64,000 nt of DNA from Actinomadura sp. KC06. Its GTDB lineage: Bacteria; Actinomycetota; Actinomycetes; Streptosporangiales; Streptosporangiaceae. This document shows positions 7,896 to 18,073 of the stretch, in pieces (the stretch's first letter is position 1; every line of letters begins with the position of its first letter). The translations under genes and the position numbers were made by a program. The notes beneath the pieces were generated by a model that ran no database searches, was not told the DNA's origin, and saw only the letters and a program-made list of their open reading frames with translations. The stretch lies in assembly GCF_004348735.1 (NCBI RefSeq), contig NZ_SMKT01000010.1, positions 24,465 to 88,464 on the forward strand. The letters are read 5' to 3'.

Positions 7896-8438
7896 ATGGC
7901 CGAGGCTCAGGACGACCCCGCGCCGCTGCTCAGGGACTTCGTCAACACGCTCAACATCGACGCCGCCGAGGACGAGCTGACGACGCCCGAGCGGCTCGCC
8001 GCGTGGCTGGCCGGGCGCGGGCTCGTCCCGGACGGCGCACGGGCGTCCGGCGCCGACCTCGCCACCGCGATCACGCTCCGGGAGGGCCTCCGCGAGGCCA
8101 TGTCCGCACACCACGGGCCGCGCGAGGCCGAGTTCCCCGACGACCTGGAGGACGCTCTCGCCGCCGTGCCCCTGCGGGTCAGGTTCGCCGGGGCGCGTCC
8201 GGGCCTCGTCCCGCTCGACCCGCCCGGCACGGCCGCCGCCGGCCTGGCCCGGCTCGCCGTCGCGATCATGGACGCGGTCGCCGCCGGGACGTGGTCCCGG
8301 CTGAAGGTCTGCCAGGAGGACACCTGCCGCTGGGCGTTCCTGGACACGTCCAAGAACCGGTCCCGCGCCTGGTGCTCGATGAGCACCTGCGGGAACCGCA
8401 CCAAGACCCGCGCCTACCGGGCCCGCCGCCGGGCCTGA
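7896..8438 (+). CDS. CGNR zinc-finger / ABATE-domain regulator
   Basis: 180 residues. The N-terminal part (LLRDFVNTLNID) matches the ABATE domain, proposed to sense stress or ligands. The C-terminal 45 residues carry the treble-clef zinc finger: VCQEDTCRWAFLDTSKNRSR, then WCSMSTCGNRTKTRAYRAR, with the four cysteines and the CGNR signature. The family is predicted to bind DNA as transcription regulators. AGGAG lies 5 bp before ATG 7896; a GTG directly before it (7893) is the alternative. It diverges from the 92-residue/VOC pair. The GNAT gene follows 58 bp downstream on the same strand. Confidence 0.88.
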   Translation: MAEAQDDPAPLLRDFVNTLNIDAAEDELTTPERLAAWLAGRGLVPDGARASGADLATAITLREGLREAMSAHHGPREAEFPDDLEDALAAVPLRVRFAGARPGLVPLDPPGTAAAGLARLAVAIMDAVAAGTWSRLKVCQEDTCRWAFLDTSKNRSRAWCSMSTCGNRTKTRAYRARRRA

Positions 8439-8496
8439 CCGCGTCCCGGGGGCCTAGTGTGGGCGGTGACCCCGGACGGAGAGGACGTGCCGCGCC

Positions 8497-9036
8497 ATGG
8501 CCGATGTCGGAGTGCGGCCCGCACGGCGGGCGGACGCCGCCGCCGTCGCCGGCATCCAGGTGCGGGCCTGGCGGCAGGGCTACCGCGACCTGCTGCCCGC
8601 CGCCGTCCTCGCCGAGGTGACCGGGCCCGCCGCGCTCGAGGTCTGGCGGGAGAAGTGGATGGAGGCGGCCACGGCGCCGCCGAGCCCGCGGCACCGGCTG
8701 CTCGTCGCCGTGGCGTCCGACCTCGTCGTCGGTTTCGCCGCGCACGCCCCGGCCGAGGACCCCGACCTCGACCCGGCCGACACCGCCGAGCTGATCACGC
8801 TGCTCGTCGACCCGCTGCACGCCCGCGCCGGACACGGCAGCCGGCTGCTCGCCGCGACCGCCGACCTGCTCCGCGAGGACGGCTTCGCCACCCTGACCAC
8901 GTGGGCGTTCGAGGACGACGAGGTGACGCGCACGTTCCTCGGCTCCGCCGGCTGGGCCCCCGACGGGACGGCCCGGACGCTCGACATGGGCGAGCCCGTC
9001 CGGCAGATCCGCCTGCACACCGACATCAGCGGCTGA
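8497..9036 (+). CDS. GNAT family N-acetyltransferase
   Basis: 179 residues with the GNAT layout: an N-terminal VRPARRADAAAVAGIQVRAW, beta-4 ELITLLVDPLHARAGHGSRL, which includes the acetyl-CoA loop R-A-G-H-G-S, and a C-terminal TTWAFEDDEVTRTFLGSAGW. GNAT enzymes move an acetyl group from acetyl-CoA to an amine; the acceptor is unknown. The ribosome-binding site is moderate (GGAGAGGA about 12 bp upstream). Same-strand neighbours are the CGNR regulator and an MFS exporter, so a stress or resistance role is possible but inferred only from context. Confidence 0.85.
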   Translation: MADVGVRPARRADAAAVAGIQVRAWRQGYRDLLPAAVLAEVTGPAALEVWREKWMEAATAPPSPRHRLLVAVASDLVVGFAAHAPAEDPDLDPADTAELITLLVDPLHARAGHGSRLLAATADLLREDGFATLTTWAFEDDEVTRTFLGSAGWAPDGTARTLDMGEPVRQIRLHTDISG

Positions 9037-9080
9037 GCCGGTTGGGCAGGGGGCGGTGCGGACCGCGGGCGCCCCGCCCA

Positions 9081-9096
9081 TATCTTTGAAGCCGTG
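9081..9096 (+). promoter_or_regulatory. Probable -10 box and leaderless start of the MFS gene
   Basis: TATCTT at 9081-9086 lies 7 bp before the GTG at 9094, with no ribosome-binding site between them. This places the predicted transcription start at or next to the start codon. A -35 is not clear. Confidence 0.45.
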
Positions 9097-10767
9097 CCCG
9101 AGCCCACCTCCCTGACGCCGCCGCGCGCGCCCGTGCCCGCGGAGGCCGCCGCCGGACGTCGCCGCCGCTGGCTCGGCATGGCCGTGATGAGCCTCGGCGT
9201 CTCGCTGATCGTGGTGGACGCCACCATCGTGGGCGTCCTGCTGCCGAGGATGGTCACCGACCTGGGCCTGACGACCACCGACGCCGAATGGGTCACCTCG
9301 ATCTACGCGCTGGTGTTCGCCGCGCTGCTGATCCCGTCCGGCCGCGCGGGCGACCTGTTCGGGCGGCGCCGGATGTTCGTGCTCGGCGTGGCGGTGTTCG
9401 CGGCGGCGAGCGCCGGCGCCGCGCTCGCGGGCGACGGCTCGGCGCTCATCGGCGCACGCGCGCTCCAGGGCGTCGGCGCCGCGATGGTCCTGCCGGCGAC
9501 GCTGTCGACGGTGAACGCCGTGTTCACCGGCCGGGAGCGCGCCGTCGCCTTCGGGATCTGGGGCTCGATGATCAGCGGCATGGCGGCGCTCGGGCCCCTC
9601 GCCGGCGGCGCGCTCGCCACCGGCGGCGGATGGCGCTGGGCGTTCGGGGTCAACCTGCCGCTCGGCGCCGCGCTGATCGCCGGCGCGCTGTGGCTGATGC
9701 CCGAGACCCGGCAGCCGCGTCCCGGAACGGCGCGCCGCGGAAAGGCGGGGCGTGACATCGACTGGCTCGGCGGGCTGCTGTCCACGCTCGGGCTCGGCGC
9801 GCTGGTGTGCGGGATCATCGAGGGCCAGACGTACGGCTGGTGGGCCGCGACGCGCCCGTTCTCGACGGCCGGGCTCGACTGGCCGGAGTCGGGGCCCTCG
9901 CCCGTCCCGGTCGTCCTGGCCCTCGGCGTGGTGCTGCTCGCGGTGCTGGTCGTGGTCGAACGTTCCCGCGCGGCGGCCGGACGCTCCGTCCTGCTCGACC
10001 TGGACCTGTTCCGCATCCCGAACTTCCGGCGCGGGAACCTCGCGTCGGCCCTGATCAACGTCGGCGAGCTGGGGCTGCTGTTCGTCCTGCCGCTGTTCCT
10101 GCTCGGCGTGCACGGCACGAACCCGCTGGAGATCAGCGTCGCCATCCTGCCGCTCGCCGTCGGCGCGTTCCTGTCCGGCGGGTACGCGGGCAGGCTCGCC
10201 AACCGGCGCGGCGCGCACCGGGTCGTGCAGATCGGCATGGTGCTGGAGGTCGCGGCGGTCGTCGCGCTGGGCGTCACGGTGTCGGCGTCCACCGGCGGGC
10301 TCGGGCTCGCGCCGTGGATGCTGCTGTACGGGCTGGGCCTCGGCCTGACGTCGGCGCAGCTGACGAACGTGTCGCTGGCGGACGTCCCGCAGGCGCAGGC
10401 GGGGCAGGCGTCCGGCACCCAGTCCACGGCCCGGCAGGTCGGCGCGGCGCTCGGCATCGCCGCCATCGGGACGGTGTTCGCGACGAGCCTCGGCCACGCG
10501 ATGACCGACCGGCTCTCCGGCTCCGCGCTCCCGCCCGAGGAACGCGCCGCCGTCGCCCACGACCTGCGCGAGAGCGCCGGAACCTACGGACGCGAGCTGC
10601 ACGACACGCCCGCCCGCGCCGTGGAGGCCCGCGCCGCCGACGAGAGCCTCGCCGTCGCGACCAGGCATGCGGCCCTCACGACCGCCGCGATCCTGGCGCT
10701 CGGGCTCGCCGTGTCCCTGCGCCTACGCCCGAGCATTGATCACCATCGGGAAGAATCGAAGGGATAG
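9094..10767 (+). CDS. MFS drug:proton antiporter, DHA2 (EmrB/QacA-type, 14 TM)
   Basis: 557 residues with about fourteen membrane segments. Motif A is GRAGDLFGRRRMFVLG, and a motif C-like stretch is MAALGPLAGGALATGG in helix five; an acidic residue in TM1 (VVDATIVGVLLP) is the DHA2 signature. Such proteins export hydrophobic or cationic drugs at the cost of the proton gradient. There is a long extracytoplasmic-type insert near residues 490-530. GTG at 9094 appears leaderless. No TetR or MarR regulator is adjacent, so its inducer is unknown. menA follows 34 bp downstream on the same strand but is probably expressed separately. Confidence 0.92.
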   Translation: MPEPTSLTPPRAPVPAEAAAGRRRRWLGMAVMSLGVSLIVVDATIVGVLLPRMVTDLGLTTTDAEWVTSIYALVFAALLIPSGRAGDLFGRRRMFVLGVAVFAAASAGAALAGDGSALIGARALQGVGAAMVLPATLSTVNAVFTGRERAVAFGIWGSMISGMAALGPLAGGALATGGGWRWAFGVNLPLGAALIAGALWLMPETRQPRPGTARRGKAGRDIDWLGGLLSTLGLGALVCGIIEGQTYGWWAATRPFSTAGLDWPESGPSPVPVVLALGVVLLAVLVVVERSRAAAGRSVLLDLDLFRIPNFRRGNLASALINVGELGLLFVLPLFLLGVHGTNPLEISVAILPLAVGAFLSGGYAGRLANRRGAHRVVQIGMVLEVAAVVALGVTVSASTGGLGLAPWMLLYGLGLGLTSAQLTNVSLADVPQAQAGQASGTQSTARQVGAALGIAAIGTVFATSLGHAMTDRLSGSALPPEERAAVAHDLRESAGTYGRELHDTPARAVEARAADESLAVATRHAALTTAAILALGLAVSLRLRPSIDHHREESKG

Positions 10768-10801
10768 TCCCCCTGTCGCCCCACGAGAACGAGCGGTAAC
10801 T

Positions 10802-11683
10802 GTGGCCACGCTCTCCCAATGGGTCGCCGGATCCCGGCCCCGCACCCTGCCCGCGTCCCTCGTCCCCGTCGTCGTCGGCACCGGCGTCGCGGCCGGCGAG
10901 GGCGGTGCCGGTGAAGGCGGCGCCGTCTGGTGGCGCGCGGTGCTCGCCGCGGTCGTCGCGCTCGTCCTGCAGATCGGCGTGAACTACTCCAACGACTACA
11001 GCGACGGCGTCCGCGGCACCGACGAGGACCGCGTCGGCCCGCTCCGCCTCGTCGGGTCCAAGGTCGCGCCGCCGAAGCAGGTCCTCGCCGCCGCGCTCGG
11101 CTGCTTCCTCGCCGCCGCCGTCGCCGGGCTCGTCCTCGCCGCCGTGACGACCTGGTGGCTGCTCCTCGTCGGCGCGTTCGCGATCCTCGCGGCCTGGTTC
11201 TACACGGGCGGCAAGACCCCGTACGGCTACCGGGCGCTGGGCGAGGTGTCGGTGTTCGTCTTCTTCGGCCTCGTCGCCGTCGTCGGGACGGTGTACGTCC
11301 AGGTCGAGGGCCTGCCGTGGGAGGCGTGGGCGGCGGCGGTGCCGATCGGGCTGCTGGCCTGCGGGCTGCTCGTGGCCAACAACCTGCGCGACATCCCCAC
11401 CGACCGCGAGGCCGGGAAGCGGACCCTCGCCGTCGTGCTCGGCGACCGCTGGACCCGCCTGCTGTACGCGGCGTGCACCGCGCTGCCGTTCATGATCGTC
11501 CTGGTGCTGGCGGCCCCGCATCCGTGGGCGCTGATCGCGCTGCTCGCCGCGCCGCTGTCGCTCCCGCCGACGCAGAAGGTGCTGGGCGGTGCGGCCGGCC
11601 CCGCCCTGATCCCCGTGCTGGGCGAGACCGGCCGGCTCCAGATCGCCTACGGCGTCCTGCTGGCGGTCGGGCTCGCGCTCTGA
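10802..11683 (+). CDS. menA: 1,4-dihydroxy-2-naphthoate polyprenyltransferase
   Basis: Attaches the polyprenyl chain to dihydroxynaphthoate, making demethylmenaquinone for the respiratory chain, in the cytoplasmic membrane. 293 residues, about eight or nine helices of the UbiA fold. The first Asp-rich motif is NYSNDYSDGVRGTD, the second NNLRDIPTDREAGKRT; both bind prenyl diphosphate through Mg2+. GTG at 10802 gives the family start ATLSQWVAGSRPRTLPAS. Other menaquinone genes are not in the window. The 3' end overlaps the convergent membrane-protein gene by 37 bp. Confidence 0.95.
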   Translation: MATLSQWVAGSRPRTLPASLVPVVVGTGVAAGEGGAGEGGAVWWRAVLAAVVALVLQIGVNYSNDYSDGVRGTDEDRVGPLRLVGSKVAPPKQVLAAALGCFLAAAVAGLVLAAVTTWWLLLVGAFAILAAWFYTGGKTPYGYRALGEVSVFVFFGLVAVVGTVYVQVEGLPWEAWAAAVPIGLLACGLLVANNLRDIPTDREAGKRTLAVVLGDRWTRLLYAACTALPFMIVLVLAAPHPWALIALLAAPLSLPPTQKVLGGAAGPALIPVLGETGRLQIAYGVLLAVGLAL

Positions 11684-12690
11684 GCATCCCGCTCGGCGGC
11701 CCGGCCGGTGACCTGAGCGTCCCGCTCGGCGAGCAGGACGGCGCCGGTGACGCCCATGAGGAGCCCCGCGAGAAGCCCGCAGAGGGTCGTCAGGTTGAGC
11801 GCGCTGGACGAGCCCGAGCCGAGGACCTCCGGCTGGCTGAGCGCCGCGATGAGCCGGTAGAACGACCACGCGAACGTCGCGCCCGCGCCGATCCACACGC
11901 CCGCCAGCGGCACCGCGAACCGCTCCGGACGCCCCGCCCGCTGGACGATCGCCAGCAGCGCTACCGCGCCCGCGAGCGCCATCAGGCCCATCACACCGTC
12001 GGCCAGCTGCTGGACGGCCCCCCGATGGTCGAGTGCCTCGCCGTGGATCCCGGCCGTCCCGCCGAACGCCCAGTAGAACTGCACGGCCGCGAAGACGACG
12101 GCGAACACCCCCGCCGTGCGCGCCAGAAGCACCTGCAGCTCGTGTGTCGCGCCCTTGGCGACGTCCTGGGTGCGGACGGCGAAAACGTCCGGCCACCTTT
12201 CCCGCGCGTAAAGCACGAAGGCCGTGAGCAGCCCTAGCCCCTGCAACGTGAATCCCGCGTACACGACCACGTACACCCAGCCCTGGATCGCGTTGTCGGA
12301 CGCAGTGAGCGGCTCGGACGAGAACAGCGTCTGGAGGAGTGCGCCGAGCGGGACGGCGAGGGCGATCGGCGCGAGCAGCCCGGCGCCGATCCACATCGGC
12401 GTCAGCACCAGCCACGCCGGGACGCGCAGGCCCCAGCGGAACGTGAACGCCAGGACGACCAGCACGGCCACCGCGTCCATGGCCATCGTGATCGCGTTGC
12501 CCACGTAGAGGGCGGAGCTCTTGGCCGCCTCCGCGTCGCTCCACCCGACCGTGCTGCCGGACAACCACGCGATCTTGAGGCTGAGGTAGGGGACGCACGC
12601 CGCGACGGTCGCCGCGCACACGCCCAGCCGCAGCCGCCCCGGCCCCGCGCCCGCGACGGGCGCACTCCCGGTGAGAACTGAAACGGTCAT
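11647..12690 (-). CDS. Polytopic membrane protein of unknown function
   Basis: 347 residues with roughly eight to nine hydrophobic segments and a short basic/polar C-terminal tail. The sequence begins MTVSVLTGSAPVAGAGPGRL and soon enters helix one (VCAATVAACVPYLSLKIAWL). No catalytic motif was recognised. It is monocistronic and ends inside the last 37 bp of the convergent menA, so the two mRNAs would be antisense at their 3' ends. It resembles actinobacterial proteins annotated only as hypothetical membrane proteins. Confidence 0.75.
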   Translation of the reverse strand: MTVSVLTGSAPVAGAGPGRLRLGVCAATVAACVPYLSLKIAWLSGSTVGWSDAEAAKSSALYVGNAITMAMDAVAVLVVLAFTFRWGLRVPAWLVLTPMWIGAGLLAPIALAVPLGALLQTLFSSEPLTASDNAIQGWVYVVVYAGFTLQGLGLLTAFVLYARERWPDVFAVRTQDVAKGATHELQVLLARTAGVFAVVFAAVQFYWAFGGTAGIHGEALDHRGAVQQLADGVMGLMALAGAVALLAIVQRAGRPERFAVPLAGVWIGAGATFAWSFYRLIAALSQPEVLGSGSSSALNLTTLCGLLAGLLMGVTGAVLLAERDAQVTGRAAERDAQSASPTASRTP

Positions 12691-12779
12691 GCCCCGACGA
12701 TGGCGCGGACGGCCTCCGCGCCACTTCCCGCCACCGGGTGAAACCGCCCCCGCACTTCCCCCGCAGGGGTGAGGGCGCC

Positions 12780-13472
12780 TCAGTCGGACCGCGCGGCCGC
12801 ACCCCAGTCGATCTCGGGAAGGCCGGCGTCCACCAGGGCCTTGTTCACGGCGCTGAACGGCCGCGTCCCGAAGAACTTCTTGGCGCTGAGCGGGCTTGGG
12901 TGCGCCGACTCGATCACGGTGTGCTGCGCGCCGGTGATGAGCCGGGCCTTCTTGCGGGCGTAGGCGCCCCAGAGCACGAACACCACGCGCTCGGACTTGT
13001 CGTTCAGGGCGCGGATCGCGGCGTCGGTGAAGTCCTCCCAGCCCTTGCCGGCGTGCGACCCGGCGTCGCCGCCGCGGACGGTCAGCACCGCGTTGAGCAG
13101 CAGCACCCCCTGGTCGGCCCAGCGGGTGAGATCGCCGGACTTCGCGACCGGCACCTCCAGGTCGGTGGCCAGCTCCTTGTAGATGTTGCGCAGCGACGGC
13201 GGCAGCCGCACGCCGTCGCGCACGCTGAAGCTGAGCCCGTGCGCCTGGCCGGGCCCGTGGTAGGGGTCCTGGCCGAGGATCAGGACGCGGGCGCCGCCGA
13301 ACGGGCAGTGCCGGAACGCGCTGAACAGGTCCTCGCGCGGCGGGTAGACGGTCTGGGCGGCGTACTCCCCCGCGACGAACGCTCCCAGCGCGGCGGTGGC
13401 GATCGGGTCGAGCAGCGGGTCGAGCCGCTCCCGCCAGTCGCCGGGCAGCATTTCCATCAGGTCGAGGGACAT
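12780..13472 (-). CDS. ung: Uracil-DNA glycosylase, family 1
   Basis: Removes uracil from DNA as the first step of base excision repair. 230 residues, the usual length. Motif GQDPYHGPGQAHGLSFSV holds the catalytic Asp (69) and the specificity Tyr (71); HPSPLSAKKFF holds the catalytic His (191), and LLNAVLTV the uracil-binding Asn. ATG at 13472 or the internal Met6 could start the protein; the first is used here. Divergent from the ModA-like gene. Confidence 0.97.
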   Translation of the reverse strand: MSLDLMEMLPGDWRERLDPLLDPIATAALGAFVAGEYAAQTVYPPREDLFSAFRHCPFGGARVLILGQDPYHGPGQAHGLSFSVRDGVRLPPSLRNIYKELATDLEVPVAKSGDLTRWADQGVLLLNAVLTVRGGDAGSHAGKGWEDFTDAAIRALNDKSERVVFVLWGAYARKKARLITGAQHTVIESAHPSPLSAKKFFGTRPFSAVNKALVDAGLPEIDWGAAARSD

Positions 13473-13570
13473 CGTCGGGCCTCCGGGACGTGATCTTCAG
13501 TCGCGGCTCACCCTAGTGCGCGGCACTGACACGCCAGGGCCGAATCCCGGGAGCGCACCCGTCGCAACCG

Positions 13571-13587
13571 TAGGATGAAGCCATATG
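13571..13587 (+). promoter_or_regulatory. Probable -10 box and leaderless start of the ModA-like gene
   Basis: TAGGAT at 13571-13576 lies 8 bp before ATG 13585, and no ribosome-binding site is present. This spacing predicts a transcript beginning at about the start codon. Confidence 0.45.
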
Positions 13588-14364
13588 CCCGATTCCCCCC
13601 GGCGGCGGCGGTTCCGCGCGTCCGTGCTGCTCGTCGCGCTCGCCGTCCCCGGCCTCGGCGCGGGCTGCGGCGGCTCGTCCGGGCCGACGACGCTCACCGT
13701 CCTGGCCACCACGTCGCTGACGGAGGTGTCCGAGGAGATCGCGACGGCGTACGCCCAGGAGACCCCCGGCATCAGGCTCCGGTTCGAGTTCGCCGCCGCG
13801 CCCGATATGGCCGACCGGCTGTCCGGCCACGATCCCGCGGACGTGCTGGTGACGGCGGACAAGACCGACATCGACGAGTCCGACGACTATCTGGCGAAAC
13901 CGCACCGGATCGTCGCGCAGACCTCGCTGACCATCGCCGTCGGCCCCGGAAACCCCCGGCGCGTCCGCGGCCTCCACGACCTGACGCGCCGCGGCCTGCG
14001 GGTGGCGGTCGGCGCCGGGACGGTCCCGGTGGGCCGCTACACCCGCCAGGTGTTCGCGAAGGCTGGGCTGACCGTCCGGTGGAGTTCGGAGGAGATCAGC
14101 GCGCGGGCCGTCCTGGACCGGGTGCGCTCCGGCGAGGCGGACGCGGGGATCGTCTACGTCACCGACCTGCGCTCGGCGGGCGTGGCCGCGAGCAGCGTCC
14201 CCATCCCGGCGGCCGTGAACGTCACCGCGGCCTTCCCCGCGGCGGCCGTCCAGGACAGCGACCACGGCGAGGACGCGAACGCATTCATATCGTGGCTGAC
14301 CGGCCCATCCGCGCAGAAGCTGTTCAACAAATACGGCTTCGCCACCCCGCGCGCCCCCCAGTGA
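13585..14364 (+). CDS. modA: Molybdate-type ABC substrate-binding lipoprotein (orphan ModA)
   Basis: 259 residues. An Arg-rich N-terminus and hydrophobic segment end in LGAGC, a loose lipobox, so it is probably an anchored lipoprotein. The mature part follows ModA: LTVLATTSLTEVSEEIA, DVLVTADKTDID, the SLTIAVGPGNP strand, VGAGTVPVGRY and the C-terminal FISWLTGPSAQKLFNKYGF. It binds molybdate or tungstate in the family. No modB or modC permease or ATPase lies nearby, so either the partners are elsewhere or it serves another role. The start looks leaderless. A Uma2-family gene follows 78 bp downstream. Confidence 0.82.
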   Translation: MPDSPRRRRFRASVLLVALAVPGLGAGCGGSSGPTTLTVLATTSLTEVSEEIATAYAQETPGIRLRFEFAAAPDMADRLSGHDPADVLVTADKTDIDESDDYLAKPHRIVAQTSLTIAVGPGNPRRVRGLHDLTRRGLRVAVGAGTVPVGRYTRQVFAKAGLTVRWSSEEISARAVLDRVRSGEADAGIVYVTDLRSAGVAASSVPIPAAVNVTAAFPAAAVQDSDHGEDANAFISWLTGPSAQKLFNKYGFATPRAPQ

Positions 14365-14442
14365 ACGGCGCTCTCCAGGGCGTGATCACCGAATCCGGGT
14401 ACGCTGACTACACGCGGTCCTCTACGATGACGGGAGCCGAAC

Positions 14443-15132
14443 GTGACGGAGGAATCACCCAAAGTGAGCACACTTGCCACTGTTCACCACCGCCGCGAGC
14501 TCCCCGACACCCCCTACAACCTCTGGATGCGGGACGAACTCGCCGATGTACTCGATCTCCCCCACGACGGCACCCGAGTCGAGATCATCGGTGGGGAGAT
14601 CATCGTGTCACCAGGGCCGGACTATGGCCACAACGCCGTCATCCGCGGTATCCAGCAGCGGATCTTCGCCGCAGAGCTGACGGACCCCTCGTTCCCGTGG
14701 CGTTGCATCGCGACACAGGACGTGAAGCTCAGCGACATCCATGACGGTTACATCCCCGACCTTTGCGTGCTGAGTGAGGAGAACGACAGGCGGGCACGGA
14801 CCGCGCAACTCAAGAAAGTGGTCCCCCAGATGCTCGAACTGGTCGTCGAGGTCACCTCGCCGTCGACGGCATGCGACGACCGCAACCCCGGCCCCAGGCG
14901 ATCCGCACTGACGAAATGGAACGGCTACGCCCGTGTCGGCGTCCCGTACTACCTGCTGGTCGACCGTGACCCGCGGGCGGCGCGGACCACGTTGTTCACC
15001 ACCCCCGACGCCGCCAAGGGCGAATACACGGAGTCGGTGAACTGGGCGTTCGGGGAGCCCGTCAAGCTGCCCGAGCCGTTCGGGCTGGAGATCCCCACGG
15101 ACATCTGGGAGCCGTGGCAGCAGGGCGGCTGA
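14443..15132 (+). CDS. Uma2 family (DUF820) PD-(D/E)XK nuclease-like protein
   Basis: 229 residues. The DUF820/Uma2 pattern is clear: RVEIIGGEIIVSPGPDYGHN at the N-terminal side, YIPDLCVLSEEN supplying the PD, and LELVVEVTSPST supplying the acidic-x-hydrophobic element of a restriction-like active site, followed by KWNGYARVGVPYYLLVDRDP. Members are widespread in actinomycetes and cyanobacteria, with no settled function. GTG at 14443 has GGGAG 6 bp upstream; GTG 14464 behind GGAGGA is an alternative. There are slightly more A/T-ending codons than in neighbouring genes, consistent with a mobile family. It is not part of a recognisable defence cluster. Confidence 0.85.
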   Translation: MTEESPKVSTLATVHHRRELPDTPYNLWMRDELADVLDLPHDGTRVEIIGGEIIVSPGPDYGHNAVIRGIQQRIFAAELTDPSFPWRCIATQDVKLSDIHDGYIPDLCVLSEENDRRARTAQLKKVVPQMLELVVEVTSPSTACDDRNPGPRRSALTKWNGYARVGVPYYLLVDRDPRAARTTLFTTPDAAKGEYTESVNWAFGEPVKLPEPFGLEIPTDIWEPWQQGG

Positions 15133-15146
15133 ACCCGTCCGGCCCC

Positions 15147-15173
15147 TGTCACATCTCTTTCGTTCGCTTCGTC
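15147..15173 (+). promoter_or_regulatory. ECF41-type promoter upstream of the sigma gene
   Basis: TGTCACA at 15147-15153 and CGTC at 15170-15173 are separated by 16 bp. This is the -35/-10 pattern reported for ECF41 sigma factor targets, and it sits just before an ECF41-type sigma gene. Predicted transcription would start near 15180. Autoregulation is the natural reading. Confidence 0.7.
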
Positions 15174-15208
15174 AGTGCTATGACATGGGCCTGACGAGGG
15201 GGAATGTG

Positions 15209-16084
15209 ATGGACGAGCGCGAGTTCCTGGCGGACGAGTTCGAGCGGCACCGCGTGCATCTCAGGGCGGTCGCCTACCGGATGCTCGGGTCGCTCGCGGA
15301 GGCGGACGACGCCGTCCAGGAGTCGTGGTTCCGGCTCAGCCGCTCCGACGCCGACGCCATCGAGAACCTGGGCGGCTGGCTGACCACAGTCGTCGGACGC
15401 GTCTGCCTCGACATGCTGCGCTCCCGCACCGCACGCCGCGAAGACCCGCTGGAGGAGCGCCTTCCGGATCCGGTCATCGGCCCGGCGTCCGGGCTCGACC
15501 CCGAGCAGGAGGCGCTGATGGCCGACTCCGTCGGGCTCGCGCTGCTGGTGGTGCTCCAGTCGCTGACGCCCGCCGAGCGGCTCGCGTTCGTCCTGCACGA
15601 CACGTTCGCCGTCCCGTTCGAGGACATCGCCCCGATCGTCGGACGCTCCCCCGCCGCCGCCCGCCAGCTCGCCAGCCGGGCCCGCCGCCGGGTGCGGGGC
15701 TCCGCACCCGTCCCCGAACGCGACCCGGTCCGCCAGCGCGAGGTCGTCGCGGCGTTCCAGGCCGCGGCGCAGGGCGGCGACTTCGAGGCCCTCGTCGCCG
15801 TCCTGGCCCCCGACGTCGTCCTGCGCGCCGACACCGGCGCGCCGACCGGACTGATCGAGGTGCACGGCGCGAAGGCGGTCGCCGGTCAGGCGCTCATGTT
15901 CCGCCAGGGCGGCGGCGAACCGCGCCCGGCGCTGGTCAACGGCACCGCCGGTGTGGTCGGCGTCGTGAACGGACGCGCGAGGTCCGTCCTGTCCTTCACG
16001 ATCGTGGACGGCCGGGTCGCCGCCATCGACATCCTCGCCGACCCCGAGCGCCTCGCCCGCCTGGACCTCACCGTCCTCGACTGA
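15209..16084 (+). CDS. ECF41/SigJ-type RNA polymerase sigma factor with C-terminal SnoaL-like domain
   Basis: 291 residues. Region sigma-2 is VAYRMLGSLAEADDAVQESW, followed by LGGWLTTVVGRVCLDMLRSR; sigma-4 is LTPAERLAFVLHDTFAVPFE with a helix-turn-helix IAPIVGRSPAAARQLASRAR. The last 110 residues are a SnoaL-like extension, the hallmark of ECF41, which has no anti-sigma factor and is regulated in cis by this domain. ATG 15209 follows GAGGGGG; the frame also begins at ATG 15185, which is less likely because it lies at the predicted transcript start. The partner oxidoreductase or decarboxylase gene often found beside ECF41 is absent here. Confidence 0.92.
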   Translation: MDEREFLADEFERHRVHLRAVAYRMLGSLAEADDAVQESWFRLSRSDADAIENLGGWLTTVVGRVCLDMLRSRTARREDPLEERLPDPVIGPASGLDPEQEALMADSVGLALLVVLQSLTPAERLAFVLHDTFAVPFEDIAPIVGRSPAAARQLASRARRRVRGSAPVPERDPVRQREVVAAFQAAAQGGDFEALVAVLAPDVVLRADTGAPTGLIEVHGAKAVAGQALMFRQGGGEPRPALVNGTAGVVGVVNGRARSVLSFTIVDGRVAAIDILADPERLARLDLTVLD

Positions 16085-16146
16085 CCGTCCTCCAGCCCCC
16101 ACCCACCGCCATTCAACGGACGAGCTCCGCTCGACTGACCCCGGGC

Positions 16147-18065
<1,919 letters not shown>

Positions 18066-18073
18066 TTAGCAAC

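Noticed and set aside
8266..10668. Long minus-strand frame opposite the CGNR, GNAT and MFS genes
   Set aside because: Spans three well-supported genes on the other strand; composition is that of an antisense frame.
13585..15132. Molybdate transporter operon or toxin-antitoxin pair
   Set aside because: No modB/modC genes follow, and the Uma2 gene has no partner of an antitoxin type.
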